A stretch of 64,000 nucleotides of DNA. Source: Brevibacillus sp. (GTDB lineage Bacteria > Bacillota > Bacilli > Brevibacillales > Brevibacillaceae). Under the pieces are notes generated by a model that worked only from the letters and a program-made list of their open reading frames with translations, searched no databases and was not told the origin of the DNA. The position numbers were made by a program, and so were the translations under genes. Location of the stretch: the NCBI GenBank assembly GCA_029240815.1, contig JARDZO010000001.1, positions 1-64,000 of the forward strand. Direction: 5' to 3'. Each line of letters begins with the position of its first letter. The stretch's first letter is position 1. Of this stretch, positions 26,242 through 35,898 are shown one piece after another.

Positions 26242-26829
26242 TCAGCGGTTCAAAATGTTCAGGATTGCCTCTCTTTTCTGAGCATACTCCGCCTCAGACA
26301 GCACAGGCTCAAAGCTTTGGCCCGGTATGGCTTCTAGCAGATCATGCCACGATTTGCAGCCTTTATACGCTTCATCTATGTGGATTTCCACTGGCTGCTG
26401 CAGACGGTACACGCGCGCGAACAAGATATGGAGAGGCTTTTGTTTCTTCCAGTGGAGGCGGACATCCGCGAAATTGTCCGTCCAAATATGATAAGGCGAG
26501 AGCGCACGGAGCTTTTCCACGTCTATGAGCTCTACATCATCTGTTACTTCCGCAAAATAAGCAATTTCCACCGTTTCCTTCTCCGGCGACCAGGCGATCC
26601 GTGTCGCCTCCAGCAACTGGTGATGCTCCGGTTTGACCATCTCCTGCTTTTGGTGCTCATAGGTCGGGTACAGATAAAACTGGTTATTTTCCAGCCTGAA
26701 CTCTCGCGTTTCTTCATATAACCCGCCCTTGCGGATCGTAATGATCTGGTGTCCTTCTCCCAGCGCTTTGACGGCGACAGCCCATTCCTTTAGAGAAAGG
26801 GGTGATACGGGTTGCGTGATGGTGTGCAT
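26242..26829 (-). CDS. DUF1802 family protein
   Basis: A 195-residue protein matching DUF1802: LKEWAVAVKALGEGHQIITIRKGGLYEE and FYLYPTYEHQKQEMVKPEHH are the conserved opening, followed by a mixed alpha/beta region. The family has no known function. ATG 26829 is preferred over 26850 because AAGGGAG lies between them. Confidence 0.82.
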   Translation of the reverse strand: MHTITQPVSPLSLKEWAVAVKALGEGHQIITIRKGGLYEETREFRLENNQFYLYPTYEHQKQEMVKPEHHQLLEATRIAWSPEKETVEIAYFAEVTDDVELIDVEKLRALSPYHIWTDNFADVRLHWKKQKPLHILFARVYRLQQPVEIHIDEAYKGCKSWHDLLEAIPGQSFEPVLSEAEYAQKREAILNILNR

Positions 26830-26904
26830 CCAAAAGCAGCTCCCTTCCATGTGTTCGATATGCTTGTTGCTCTAGTCTAGCCGAATTTACAGCTACTGGG
26901 AAGT

Positions 26905-27933
26905 CTATAGAAGCAGCAAAGCGTCCACATGCTGCATCGCTTGTCGCAGCCGGTCTTGGTAATTCCCTCCGATCTGTACGTACGAGATGTTACGCTTATC
27001 GAGCATCTGCTTGAGTCTCTCGTTGTTCTCTTGACGGACATTGCCTTCCCCATGTACGCGCAACCCATCATCTACCCACGGCACGTCTGGTTCGAGGAAA
27101 AGCCAGAGATCGTACTTTTGCTCTCTCGCTACCTGATCCAGTACAGGGAAGGTACGTCCCGTGTACAGCTCCGAATAGAACTGCGTCACGATGGCTTCCG
27201 TATCGATAAACAGAAGCTTGTTTGCCTGCTTGATCGCTTCGTACTCTTTCATCTTGTGTCCATAGGCAATGTACGGGTAGTACTCCTCGGTCAATATGGT
27301 CTCGCACCCGCCGACCTCTTCGCACACGGTACGCCCGTACTCTTCCACAAACACGGTGTTGTACACCTTTGCCAAGTATCGGGTCAGTGTTGATTTGCCA
27401 CAGCTCTCCGTACCGACTACCACCACCTTTTTCACAAATGTCGGACGGACGATGGCAGGGATCTGCTCCCAATGGGCAAACACCCCTTCCTCTCGAATCC
27501 GCGTCGCCGAAATCGGGACCTGTCTGCGGTCCGCGTCGATGATGACGTGCTTTGCCTCCGGGTACAGCTCGTGGAATATGGGCTCGTATGCTCTCTCCGA
27601 GCTGAAGACGTAGTCGATTGGCTTGCCAATTTTACGGCGTATATCAGCAGCCCCCGCAGCCCAATCATAACTTTCGTCGCTATCAGCCGTATCTTCTACT
27701 GCCAGCACGTGCACATTTTCCATGTCTTTCGCAATACCGGACAACCAGCGGAGTCGAACTTCATACGGCATTTCCTGGATTCTTGCTGCCTCACAAAGCT
27801 TGCGGTCGCGAAGCTGACTGTAGGAGAGGATGACATACAGCTCGTCGCAGCAGCACGCCGCCTGGGTAATCGCGTACACATGCCCTTGGTGAAGCGGCAA
27901 AAACTTTCCGCCAATAAACCCTACTGTCCCCAT
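26905..27933 (-). CDS. nadR: bifunctional NMN adenylyltransferase / ribosylnicotinamide kinase
   Basis: A 342-residue NadR without the N-terminal repressor domain. The adenylyltransferase half opens GFIGGKFLPLHQGH (5-18; HxGH nucleotide-binding motif) and ends with ISATRIREE (141-149). The kinase half has Walker A GTESCGKS (174-181) followed by a P-loop kinase fold. It phosphorylates imported nicotinamide riboside to NMN and then makes NAD. ATG 27933 has GGAGG seven bases upstream, inside pnuC; the two overlap by 13 bases. A frame extending to 28107 is an overlap artefact. Part of the nrtR-like/pnuC/nadR salvage locus. Confidence 0.94.
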   Translation of the reverse strand: MGTVGFIGGKFLPLHQGHVYAITQAACCCDELYVILSYSQLRDRKLCEAARIQEMPYEVRLRWLSGIAKDMENVHVLAVEDTADSDESYDWAAGAADIRRKIGKPIDYVFSSERAYEPIFHELYPEAKHVIIDADRRQVPISATRIREEGVFAHWEQIPAIVRPTFVKKVVVVGTESCGKSTLTRYLAKVYNTVFVEEYGRTVCEEVGGCETILTEEYYPYIAYGHKMKEYEAIKQANKLLFIDTEAIVTQFYSELYTGRTFPVLDQVAREQKYDLWLFLEPDVPWVDDGLRVHGEGNVRQENNERLKQMLDKRNISYVQIGGNYQDRLRQAMQHVDALLLL

Positions 27934-28634
27934 ACCTGTTCCTCCTTTTGCACGCGATATTGTGTTCTCCAGTTCAGCCATCCATAGATCGCATTCACGA
28001 GGTACGCCGTCCACATGACGAGGATAGAAACGTCGTTGCCATCCCCCATAAAGGCGACTACCCACATGTAGATGGTCAGCAGGTCGATGATGATCCAGAC
28101 GACCCATTGTTCCACAAAGCGCTTCACCATGAAGATCATCGCCACGATGGAAAGAACAGCGGTCAAGGAGTCAATAAAGGGGAGTGCCCCACCCATTGCC
28201 TTTAGCACCCAAGCATACGCAAGCGTCACAGCGAGACATAGTACGCTCCAATAGATCCGAGCACGGTTGGTCATCACTGCTACTTTCACATCGTTGCGTT
28301 TCGTTTCCGACAATCCGTTCTTTCTCCACATGAACAGCCCGATAAACTGCATCGGTAAAAAGTAGAGAAGATTGAGCATGACTTCTCCGTAATACTTTTG
28401 GCCATAGGCGACGAAAGCGTAAAGCACCACATTAATGATGCCCGGGTAGTAGTTCGAAGTCTTTCCTTTGGCGACGAGGACCACGCTAAGCATCCCGGTC
28501 AACGAGGCGATCAAGCCGATGAGCGTATCATCCAAGGCGAAAAACAGGTAAATATTGAGAACGGTAAAAGCAAGCAGCCAAAGTCTTTCAAACCAGCTCC
28601 AGTCTGCGAAGTAACCGGTCCATTTTGCAATCAT
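27921..28634 (-). CDS. pnuC: nicotinamide riboside transporter PnuC
   Basis: A 237-residue membrane protein with about seven helices. PnuC hallmarks are YYPGIINVVLYAFVAYGQKYYGEVMLN, LLYFLPMQFIGLFMWRKNG and EQWVVWIIIDLLTIYMWV. It imports nicotinamide riboside by facilitated diffusion, trapped by NadR kinase. ATG 28634 is chosen because GGGAGAG is six bases upstream; ATG 28655 has no site. Overlap with nadR shows coupling. Confidence 0.94.
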   Translation of the reverse strand: MIAKWTGYFADWSWFERLWLLAFTVLNIYLFFALDDTLIGLIASLTGMLSVVLVAKGKTSNYYPGIINVVLYAFVAYGQKYYGEVMLNLLYFLPMQFIGLFMWRKNGLSETKRNDVKVAVMTNRARIYWSVLCLAVTLAYAWVLKAMGGALPFIDSLTAVLSIVAMIFMVKRFVEQWVVWIIIDLLTIYMWVVAFMGDGNDVSILVMWTAYLVNAIYGWLNWRTQYRVQKEEQVWGQ

Positions 28635-28678
28635 AGGTTTCTCTCCCGTTTTCATATTCGTTCGTATCCATCTATGGG

Positions 28679-29605
28679 TTACGCCTTATCTGTCCAATCC
28701 GGATTGAATCGGTAGTACTTTGAAGGCCGATGCCCTGCGTGCTTGCGATAGTGATTCGTCTCGATCACCTTGTCGGCAACCTTTCTGCGGAAAGCCGCGG
28801 CCAACAATTCCTTGCCTAAGATAACCTCGTACACTAGCTGAAGCTCCGTCAGCGTAAACAATTCTGGCATCAGGGCGAATGCAATGTCGGTATACTCGAT
28901 CTTGTTGCGCAAACGCTCTAAAGCATACTGGATGATCTTGGCATGATCAAAGGCGACTTGATTCGTCTCCACGATTTCTCGATCTTCCCGCACAGTACGC
29001 CCTGACACTGTGCGAGTGATTTTCACCGTGGCTGACAGCTCCTCTGTTTCATTCCAGAAGCGAAGCTCCACCCATTTTTCTGTAATGGTTCCTTCCTCCG
29101 TAGCGATCTTGTTTTCGCGCAGCCATTTGTCCTCGATGCGAAACCATCTGGCATCATCTGCATCATCACCCGCTTTTACTTCCAATGACTCACTATCAAC
29201 TAGCGCCATATACGAGGCACTGATGACTCGCGTTCGCGGGTCCCTGTTTACTTCCCCCCACGTGTAGAGCTGCTCCAAATAAATGTCGTCGATATTCGTC
29301 TCCTCTCGTAACTCGCGACGAGCTGCCTCCTCCAAGCTTTCATCCGAAGAGACAAATCCTCCCGGCAAGGCCCACTGCCCAATGAAAGGATGATCGGCTC
29401 GCTTTACCAGCAATATCTGCAGCGATTTCGGGGAGAGCTTGCGATAATTTGGCTCTTGTTCATCCGCCACGGTAAAAATGAGCATGTCGACCGTGACAGA
29501 TGGTCGTGCAAACTTGCTTGCGTCGTAACTCTGCAAAAATTGTTGTTCCGTCAATCCGTCCTTGTTCGTAATCGGTGAATTTTTCACTTGGCCGTTCGCC
29601 TCCAC
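28679..29605 (-). CDS. Nudix-domain regulator/hydrolase with C-terminal winged helix (NrtR-like)
   Basis: A 308-residue protein with a Nudix domain (about 35-175) and a C-terminal winged helix (about 240-305, ending KHAGHRPSKYYRFNP). The Nudix box at residues 83-105 keeps Glu89 and RELREE, so it may still hydrolyse, but the family Gly is Asn104. This layout and its place directly upstream of pnuC-nadR match NrtR, the ADP-ribose-sensing repressor of NAD genes. The GTG at 29605 has a weak site; GTG 29587 downstream of GGAGG is an alternative start. Repeated ATAACA half-sites upstream could be its operators. Confidence 0.82.
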   Translation of the reverse strand: MEANGQVKNSPITNKDGLTEQQFLQSYDASKFARPSVTVDMLIFTVADEQEPNYRKLSPKSLQILLVKRADHPFIGQWALPGGFVSSDESLEEAARRELREETNIDDIYLEQLYTWGEVNRDPRTRVISASYMALVDSESLEVKAGDDADDARWFRIEDKWLRENKIATEEGTITEKWVELRFWNETEELSATVKITRTVSGRTVREDREIVETNQVAFDHAKIIQYALERLRNKIEYTDIAFALMPELFTLTELQLVYEVILGKELLAAAFRRKVADKVIETNHYRKHAGHRPSKYYRFNPDWTDKA

Positions 29606-29618
29606 ACAAACATTTCCC

Positions 29619-29674
29619 GAGATAACACGAATTACTGTTATCTCTTTCGTGTTATTATCAAATTGTTATTATCA
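29619..29674. promoter_or_regulatory. cluster of ATAACA half-sites upstream of the NAD salvage operon
   Basis: GAGATAACA/TGTTATCTC (29619-29627 with 29636-29644) overlaps ATAACACGAA/TTCGTGTTAT (29622-29631 with 29646-29655). A direct repeat of GTTATTATCAA follows at about 29651 and 29664. These overlapping dyads fit autoregulation by the Nudix/HTH protein (inference). Confidence 0.65.
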
Positions 29675-29738
29675 ATTCATTAACATGATCTTACCTTTCC
29701 TTTTTCTCCCTGTCAATAGGCAGCCTGGAAAATGAAAA

Positions 29739-29778
29739 AAGCCTTTTGCCCGGATTGCTCCTGACAAAAGGCTTGGTG
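29739..29778 (-). terminator. terminator of the second symporter gene
   Basis: AAGCCTTTTG (29739-29748) pairs with CAAAAGGCTT (29765-29774). T6 follows on the minus strand. Confidence 0.88.
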
Positions 29779-29791
29779 AGTCTATTGGTAA

Positions 29792-31060
29792 TTAAGCGGC
29801 TTTCGCACTTACTTCTTTCAGGTATTGCTCAGCTTTTTTCTTGTCAAACTGACCTTCCCAGCGAGAAATAACGACAGCTGCCAGAGAGTTTCCGATTACG
29901 TTTACAACGGTACGCGCCATATCCAGCAGGCGATCGACACCCGCGATGAAAGCGAGACCTTCCAATGGGATACCAACTGAACCCAATGTCGCCAAAAGGA
30001 CAACGAAAGATACGCCAGGTACACCAGCAATCCCTTTGGAGGTTACCATCAGAACAAGCATAAGTGTAATCTGTGCACTGATTGGCATGTGGATGCCGTA
30101 CATTTGCGCAATAAACAATGCTGCCAACGCTTGGTACAGCGTCGAACCGTCCAGGTTAAAGGAATAGCCTGTCGGGATAACAAACGAGGTAATCGCTTTT
30201 GGACAACCGAGACGTTCCATCTTCTCCATGATTTTTGGCAAGACGGTCTCGGAGCTGGAAGTAGAGTAAGCCAAAAGCAGCTCGTCCTTCAAAATGCGGA
30301 TAATCTGCGTGATTTTGATTCCGCTGATTCTTGCAATGGTTCCCAAAACAACGAAAATGAAGAACAGCATCACGATGTGTACGAGAATAACTAATTTCCC
30401 TAATGGAACAAGGGAAGATAGTCCAAACTTGGATACTGTAACCCCGATCAGGGCAAATACCCCGAATGGAGCAAAACGCATGATCGCATTTACTACCCAG
30501 AACATAGCGTCTGCTACACCCTGGAAGAAGTTTAGTACCGGTTTTCCGCGTTCCCCTGCGGCAGCTACCCCCAGACCGAAAAGGACCGAGAAGAAGATAA
30601 TCGCCAGCATGTCACCACGGACAATGGCATCAAAAATGTTTTTTGGAACGATGTTCACAAAGGTATCAATCATACTGTGGCTTTGCGTAGTTTCTGCGGT
30701 TTCCACATAGGTATGAATATCGGTTTTCGCCAGATTCGACATGTCCACGCCAACACCCGGCTGAAAGATGTTCGCAGCCAGAAGACCGACAAGAATCGCA
30801 ATCGTGGTAACGATTTCAAAGTATAAAATGGTTTTTCCGCCGATTTTACCCAGCTTCTTGACGTCTCCCACTCCCGCAACACCGACGATCAACGTCGCGA
30901 TTACGATCGGGATTACGATCATTTTAATTAAACGAAGGAAAACATCACCAATTGGTTGCAAATAGGTCGCCACAGCAGGATTGCCAAAGAAAATGGCGCC
31001 CACTAGGATACCCAGAATGAGACCGATGACAATCTGAATCGCTAATCCAAACCGCTTCAT
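29792..31060 (-). CDS. dicarboxylate/amino acid:cation symporter (DctA/GltP-like)
   Basis: A 422-residue DAACS transporter with the family layout: AIFFGNP early loop, serine-rich AYSTSSSETVLPKIMEKMERLG, SYSFNLDGSTLYQ-type substrate motif (seen as GYSFNLDGSTLYQ) and AGVDRLLDMARTVVNVIGN. It imports C4-dicarboxylates, glutamate or aspartate with cations. It stands alone with its own terminator and a 428-base upstream gap. A paralogue lies at 2824; the motif here (NLDGS) is nearer to the DctA/GltP consensus than that copy's NSDGT. Confidence 0.92.
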   Translation of the reverse strand: MKRFGLAIQIVIGLILGILVGAIFFGNPAVATYLQPIGDVFLRLIKMIVIPIVIATLIVGVAGVGDVKKLGKIGGKTILYFEIVTTIAILVGLLAANIFQPGVGVDMSNLAKTDIHTYVETAETTQSHSMIDTFVNIVPKNIFDAIVRGDMLAIIFFSVLFGLGVAAAGERGKPVLNFFQGVADAMFWVVNAIMRFAPFGVFALIGVTVSKFGLSSLVPLGKLVILVHIVMLFFIFVVLGTIARISGIKITQIIRILKDELLLAYSTSSSETVLPKIMEKMERLGCPKAITSFVIPTGYSFNLDGSTLYQALAALFIAQMYGIHMPISAQITLMLVLMVTSKGIAGVPGVSFVVLLATLGSVGIPLEGLAFIAGVDRLLDMARTVVNVIGNSLAAVVISRWEGQFDKKKAEQYLKEVSAKAA

Positions 31061-31488
31061 TCTGACACCTCACTTAAGATAAAGTAATGTATATCTACAC
31101 GAATTCAGACATTTTGTCGAACTGTGTCGATTTATATTTCACATTCTAGCAGAGACCTGTTTTTATTCTCAATGTAAATAGATTCCTCTGCCTCTTCCAT
31201 ACTTTTCCTTGCTATATACCTTAGTGACTCTTGGCCGATAATCATATAGATAAGTATCATATCACGTCATTTACGTTAACCTGATTTTTTGTATTTTTTT
31301 ATTAATACTTATTATTTCGATAGTTTGTTCACAATATCGATGGTCATTAGTCCGAATATGATGGGGAATGGATGATTTACAGGTAAGTCGCCTTATGAAG
31401 TGAGTACATTGTTTTACCCCTAACAAAAATGATAAAATAGGTAAGATTGGATATAACCTGCTACTTATAAGAATCAGAATGGAGCCTT
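31061..31488. other. AT-rich intergenic gap
   Basis: 428 AT-rich bases between divergent genes. No gene, terminator or structured repeat is seen. A GATAAAAT box near 31431 with TTGTTT 17-18 bases upstream is a plausible promoter for the YtvI-like gene. Confidence 0.5.
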
Positions 31489-31491
31489 TTG

Positions 31492-32523
31492 ATGACGATT
31501 CGGAAAATTATATTGTTAGGAGTTCTCCTAGCGATCACGCTATTTCTGCTACCGTATTCCGTTCCCTTTATCCTTGCGTTATTGACCGCGATCTTGTTGG
31601 AACCATTTGTGCTGTTTCTCGTCCGGAATCTACGCATCAATCGTTTAAGTTCCGTCATCTGTTCCTTTCTCGTGTTTCTGTTATCATTCGCAATCATTGC
31701 CTACTGGTTAGGCACCCAGATTGTTGTCCAAAGTGTTGACTTGGCTCAGCGACTTCCCACTTATTCCCAACACTTATTTGAATTACTCGAGTCCACTATT
31801 GGGAGGTGGGAACTGTATTACGCCACTTTGCCAGCAGACACCGTCTTCCAAATTCAACAGGTGTTCGACAGCTTAAAAACGTCCGCGATCAACGCCGCCT
31901 CTACTCTTGCCAGAGGGATTCTCGGTGCGGTCGCGATCATTCCCGGATTTTTGCTCACGACGATCATCTACCTGGTCGCTCTGTTCCTAATCAGTCTGGA
32001 TCTCCCTCGATTGAGGGCTGGTTTTATGCGGATGTTCACCGTGTCTGCCAGAGAAAAGATAAACGTGGTATTAACTCAGTTGAACCGTGCCACGATCGGT
32101 TTTTTACGGGCCCAGATCATTCTCAGCTTCGTTACTTTCATGATCGCTTGGCTTGGCCTGATCATCTTGAAAATCAAGTACTCTGCTGTCATCGCTCTTT
32201 TGATCGTACTGGTAGACATCCTCCCGATACTGGGGACAGGATCTTTTCTCGTGCCATGGGCCGCTTACAATTTTTTCACGGACAAGACACACCTCGCCAT
32301 CGGTCTGGTCATCCTCTTTTTGGCAATCACCGTGATCCGGCGCATCATCGAACCCAAAATTTTGGCTTCGAACCTTGGCATCAGTGCATTGGCAGCATTG
32401 GTCAGCCTCTTTCTAGGATTTCAGGTCCTTGGCTTCTTCGGTCTCATACTGGGTCCTGCGCTCGTCATTATTTATGAAGCACTTCGCAAAGCAGGATTCC
32501 TGAAGTTTAAAATCGATTTCTAA
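31492..32523 (+). CDS. AI-2E-family membrane protein, YtvI-like
   Basis: A 343-residue membrane protein with about eight helices and the AI-2E transporter-family ending (VDILPILGTGSFLVPWAAYNFF, RRIIEPKILASNLGISALAALVSLFLGFQVLGFFGLILGPALVII). In Bacillus, YtvI of this family acts in sporulation; others move small molecules or ions. ATG 31492 has GGAG seven bases upstream. Function is by family only. Confidence 0.85.
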   Translation: MTIRKIILLGVLLAITLFLLPYSVPFILALLTAILLEPFVLFLVRNLRINRLSSVICSFLVFLLSFAIIAYWLGTQIVVQSVDLAQRLPTYSQHLFELLESTIGRWELYYATLPADTVFQIQQVFDSLKTSAINAASTLARGILGAVAIIPGFLLTTIIYLVALFLISLDLPRLRAGFMRMFTVSAREKINVVLTQLNRATIGFLRAQIILSFVTFMIAWLGLIILKIKYSAVIALLIVLVDILPILGTGSFLVPWAAYNFFTDKTHLAIGLVILFLAITVIRRIIEPKILASNLGISALAALVSLFLGFQVLGFFGLILGPALVIIYEALRKAGFLKFKIDF

Positions 32524-32624
32524 CAAGCAGAGCAACGATGCGAGCGGCCGTTTTTTCCGGGGAAGTCCCAGAGAGGACGGTCGTTCTCTTCCATTTTCCG
32601 AAACACAAAAGGAGTTGGCTGCCT

Positions 32625-33869
32625 ATGTACAAAGATCTAAATTTGTCTTTGCGTACAATCCTGACCCCAGGCCCTGTCGAAGCCGAGCCTCGTGTACTGC
32701 GTGCCATGTGTACCCCGATTCTAGGGCAATTCGATCCAGAATTTACTGCTATCATGAATGAAACCATGGAGATGCTACGCAAGCTATTCCAGACAAATAA
32801 TCATTGGGCGTTCCCCGTTGACGGTACTTCCCGAGCAGGCATCGAGGCTGTACTCGGCAGTCTCATCGAACCGGGGGATCGTGTGCTCGTCCCGATTTAC
32901 GGCCGCTTTGGACATCTGCTCACTGAAATTTCAGAGCGTTACGGAGCGCACGTCGTCACCATGGAAACGGCTTGGGGACAAGTATTTGATCCAGCTGCAG
33001 TCATTCGCGAAATCGAACGCATCCAACCCAAAATCGTCGCGATGGTCCACGGTGAAACGTCTACTGGTTGCATGCAGCCTCTCCAGGAAATCGGATTGGC
33101 TTGCCGGCAGATGAATGTTTTGTTCGTCGTCGATGCTGTCGCCTCTATCGGTGGCACGGACGTAAAAGTGGATGATTGGTACATAGACGCTTGCATCGGC
33201 GGTACGCAAAAATGTCTATCGGTTCCATCCGGTATGGCTCCCATCACGTTCAATTCCCGCGTAGAAGCCCTCCTCCTGGAACGCAAGAAAATCGAGAGGG
33301 GCTTAGCAGATCCTGACGCACAATACTCAATGGGTTTGGGGCGGACCATTCGCAGCAACTATTTTGACCTCAGCCAGCTCATGGACTATTGGGGTCCTGT
33401 GCGACTCAATCATCACACGGAAGCCACCAGCATGTTGTACGCTTTACGTGAAGGGGTACGTATTGTTCTGGAGGAAGGTCTGGAGGAACGCTTTTCCCGA
33501 CATCGACTGCATGAAACAGCTCTGGTTCGGGGAATTACGGCGATGGGTCTGGAGCTGTACGGCGATCCTGCCTGCAAGCTGCCCGTCGTTACGTGCATCT
33601 CTGTGCCTGATGGGGTTAACGGAGAATCCGTACGAGCGATGTTGTTGGAAGATTTCCACATCGAAATTGCCAGTTCGTTCGGAGCACTCAAAGGGAAAAT
33701 TTGGCGGATCGGGACCATGGGCTACAGCTGCCGGAAGAAAAACATTCTGCATGTTCTAGGAGCACTGGAGGCTGTTTTGATTCGGCATGGGGTGAATGTG
33801 CATACGGGGCGGGCGGTGCAAGCTGCTTTGGATGTTTATCATGGGGAGAAGCACTTGGGCTATCTGTAG
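32625..33869 (+). CDS. PucG-like glyoxylate aminotransferase
   Basis: A 414-residue class-V PLP aminotransferase. The N-terminal TILTPGPVEAEPRVLRAM matches serine-/alanine-/ureidoglycine-glyoxylate aminotransferases, DAVASIGGTDVKVDDW holds the cofactor Asp, and GGTQKCLSVPSG the PLP lysine. It closely resembles B. subtilis PucG, which transfers the amino group of ureidoglycine to glyoxylate to give glycine in purine catabolism. No other purine-degradation gene is nearby, so another glyoxylate-dependent role is possible. AAAGGAG precedes ATG 32625. Confidence 0.88.
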   Translation: MYKDLNLSLRTILTPGPVEAEPRVLRAMCTPILGQFDPEFTAIMNETMEMLRKLFQTNNHWAFPVDGTSRAGIEAVLGSLIEPGDRVLVPIYGRFGHLLTEISERYGAHVVTMETAWGQVFDPAAVIREIERIQPKIVAMVHGETSTGCMQPLQEIGLACRQMNVLFVVDAVASIGGTDVKVDDWYIDACIGGTQKCLSVPSGMAPITFNSRVEALLLERKKIERGLADPDAQYSMGLGRTIRSNYFDLSQLMDYWGPVRLNHHTEATSMLYALREGVRIVLEEGLEERFSRHRLHETALVRGITAMGLELYGDPACKLPVVTCISVPDGVNGESVRAMLLEDFHIEIASSFGALKGKIWRIGTMGYSCRKKNILHVLGALEAVLIRHGVNVHTGRAVQAALDVYHGEKHLGYL

Positions 33870-34046
33870 CCCACGATCAGCAAAAGTTTGTTGCTGCTGT
33901 CACACCTCCTGTTGCCATGGCTCTCGCCTAGACTGAATAATAAAGTATTGGACTGGATAATAATGTCGTAAACTGGCAGTTGCTTTAAGCTAACAGGCAA
34001 TTTTCGCTAGTACACTGGGGAGTCAAATAGTTGAGAAAACTCATAG

Positions 34047-34077
34047 GAAAAGCTGCCGAACGCTTCGGCAGCTTTTC
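34047..34077. terminator. bidirectional terminator
   Basis: A perfect 14-bp hairpin (34047-34060 with 34064-34077), three-base loop and A/T flanks, between convergent genes. Confidence 0.88.
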
Positions 34078-34109
34078 ATCAACTGACATCTCATGTCTCT
34101 TCTTTCAAA

Positions 34110-34868
34110 TTAGAACGTGTATGATTCTCCATCATCTGGCACTATAACGCTAGAGTCGATTCCTTTTTCTTTAGTAAAGCTTTTTAATTCTTCTCTGGAT
34201 AATGTCCAATGGTTTACGGCCTCCATATGAACTGCAATAATTTTTGCGTTAGGAGCTGCCTTGTATACTTCGTAAACATCCTCTTTGCCCATAACTAAAG
34301 AACCGCCTTCAAAGAATTGATTATCTCCAGCATTCACTACAATTATTTCCGGATTACGTGTGTCGATTACTTTGTAAACTCCTTCATACCAAACCGTATC
34401 TCCAGCCACATATAATATTTTCTCCGTTGGGTGTTTAAAGACAACACCACATACTTGACCAGCAAGTTTTAAAATTTCTCCTCTTCCGTGCTCACCTTTT
34501 GTTTTGATCAGGTGGATATCTTCAAAGAGCGTATTCTCTTGTAAAACCTCTACATTTTGAAAATCAGCGTTTCTAATTTCAATAGCATCTTCTTCATTTT
34601 GCACAAAGATTTTTATATCTTTTGGTAAAACCTCTTTGGCTACATCATCAAAATGATCCAAGTGAAGATGAGTTACAATGACAGCATCTACATTTATAAT
34701 ATTGTCGAGTGATGTTGGTAAGCTAACTAAAGGGTTATTTTGATCTTGTCTTAACGAATTGGGGAACGGCGGGTAAGTACCCTTATCTGCTAAGAATGGA
34801 TCGATTAAGAACTTTTTCCCTGCATATTCTACTACCAGAGTCGCATTCCTTATTTGTGTTACTTTCAT
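34110..34868 (-). CDS. MBL-fold metal-dependent hydrolase (UlaG-like)
   Basis: A 252-residue metallo-beta-lactamase-fold protein. The zinc motif THLHLDHFDD (66-75) is intact, and further ligands lie in VAGDTVWYEG and VHMEAVNHW. Its closest class is the UlaG-like group, which includes lactonases and phosphodiesterases; the substrate is unknown. Codon use is much more AT-rich than neighbours. It is divergent from an Lrp regulator with the same bias, which may control it. Confidence 0.88.
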   Translation of the reverse strand: MKVTQIRNATLVVEYAGKKFLIDPFLADKGTYPPFPNSLRQDQNNPLVSLPTSLDNIINVDAVIVTHLHLDHFDDVAKEVLPKDIKIFVQNEEDAIEIRNADFQNVEVLQENTLFEDIHLIKTKGEHGRGEILKLAGQVCGVVFKHPTEKILYVAGDTVWYEGVYKVIDTRNPEIIVVNAGDNQFFEGGSLVMGKEDVYEVYKAAPNAKIIAVHMEAVNHWTLSREELKSFTKEKGIDSSVIVPDDGESYTF

Positions 34869-35082
34869 TTTCTCAGCTCCATTAATTTTTATGTATTTAG
34901 TTTATATTATGTGCAATCATCTTTTACATAGATAACATCAAGTCATTTAAGGCTTTGACTTGATTTTTGAAATTCGTTTTATTCATGGTCAGGAATGAGC
35001 TTATTACCTTATTAGGGTATCCCTGAGTATTGAGAAGTAATTTCATTAGATTATTTTACTTTCACGAATAGGATGTGATTTC

Positions 35083-35496
35083 ATGTTAGATCAAACAGAC
35101 AAGCGGATATTGGAAGAGCTATCCGAAAATAGTCGTATCACCATGAAAGAATTAGGAGAGAAAGTCCATTTGACTGGACAAGCAGCAGCAACTAGAGTAG
35201 CTAAATTGGAGGATAATGGGGTGATCGAGGGTTACACGATTAAAGTTAATCAAGTTAAATTAGGGTGTTTTATACATGCTTTGATTACCGTCATCACAAC
35301 AAGCACTTATCATAAACCTTATCTTTCATTTATAAACACACAAGAGAAATACATCATAAATAATTATAAAATTAGTGGGGATGGTTGTTATTTTCTAGAA
35401 TGTAGATTTCATTCAAACGAATTATTGGATCAATTCTTGGTAGAGCTAAACGAGCATGCAAATTATAAATTATCAATTGTTATTAATAAGTTGTGA
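35083..35496 (+). CDS. Lrp/AsnC-family regulator
   Basis: A 137-residue Lrp-type regulator: HTH (1-55: MLDQTDKRILEELSENSRITMKELGEKV, AAATRVAKLEDNGVIEGYTI) and a RAM ligand-binding domain (about 65-135). It responds to amino acids or similar ligands. ATG 35083 has AGGATGTG upstream. AT-rich like the divergent MBL gene, its probable target; both may have been acquired together. Confidence 0.88.
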   Translation: MLDQTDKRILEELSENSRITMKELGEKVHLTGQAAATRVAKLEDNGVIEGYTIKVNQVKLGCFIHALITVITTSTYHKPYLSFINTQEKYIINNYKISGDGCYFLECRFHSNELLDQFLVELNEHANYKLSIVINKL

Positions 35497-35656
35497 ATTA
35501 GGTCTGAACAACCGATCCCATCACACCCTGAGTATGATTACGCTAACTGGGATCTATAGTTCAATGAGCAGTCTACAACTTTATTACTCGATTTTCTTAA
35601 GCAACTTTCTTCAAGACCACAATGCGTCTAAAACTATTATTGATATTTTAAAGATC

Positions 35657-35700
35657 AAAAAGACCGGGATTCCTTAATAGACAAGGAGTTCCGGTCTATT
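35657..35700. terminator. terminator hairpin after the Lrp gene
   Basis: AGACCGG (35661-35667) pairs with CCGGTCT (35691-35697), with TTCCTT/AAGGA inside. Confidence 0.65.
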
Positions 35701-35714
35701 ACTTTATTATCACT

Positions 35715-35852
35715 TTACACTAAGGTTTCCCCTACTTCCACAGCCCCTCCTGGAGGACCCCAATAAAAGGAATCGCACTTTCGATCCTTGACGATCAAAA
35801 TTTGACCGCTTTCGTTTGTAATGATTGCGGATACTAGATCGACTCTATTCAA
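35715..35852 (-). pseudogene. truncated Nudix hydrolase remnant
   Basis: 45 codons from TTG 35852 (AGGAG ten bases upstream) give a normal Nudix N-terminus: VDLVSAIITNESGQILIV, then YWGPPGGAVEVGETL. The frame stops exactly where the catalytic REVxEE helix should begin, so the Nudix box is cut in half. It is too short to be functional and reads as a decayed or deletion-truncated gene. Confidence 0.75.
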
Positions 35853-35898
35853 GGTCGTTTCTCTCCTCTTTCATAAAGTGTCCCCACTGTGATTTTGC

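Noticed and set aside
27934..28107. N-terminal extension of nadR to 28107 (possible repressor domain)
   Set aside because: The extension overlaps pnuC in another frame and lacks HTH features; ATG 27933 has a perfect ribosome site.
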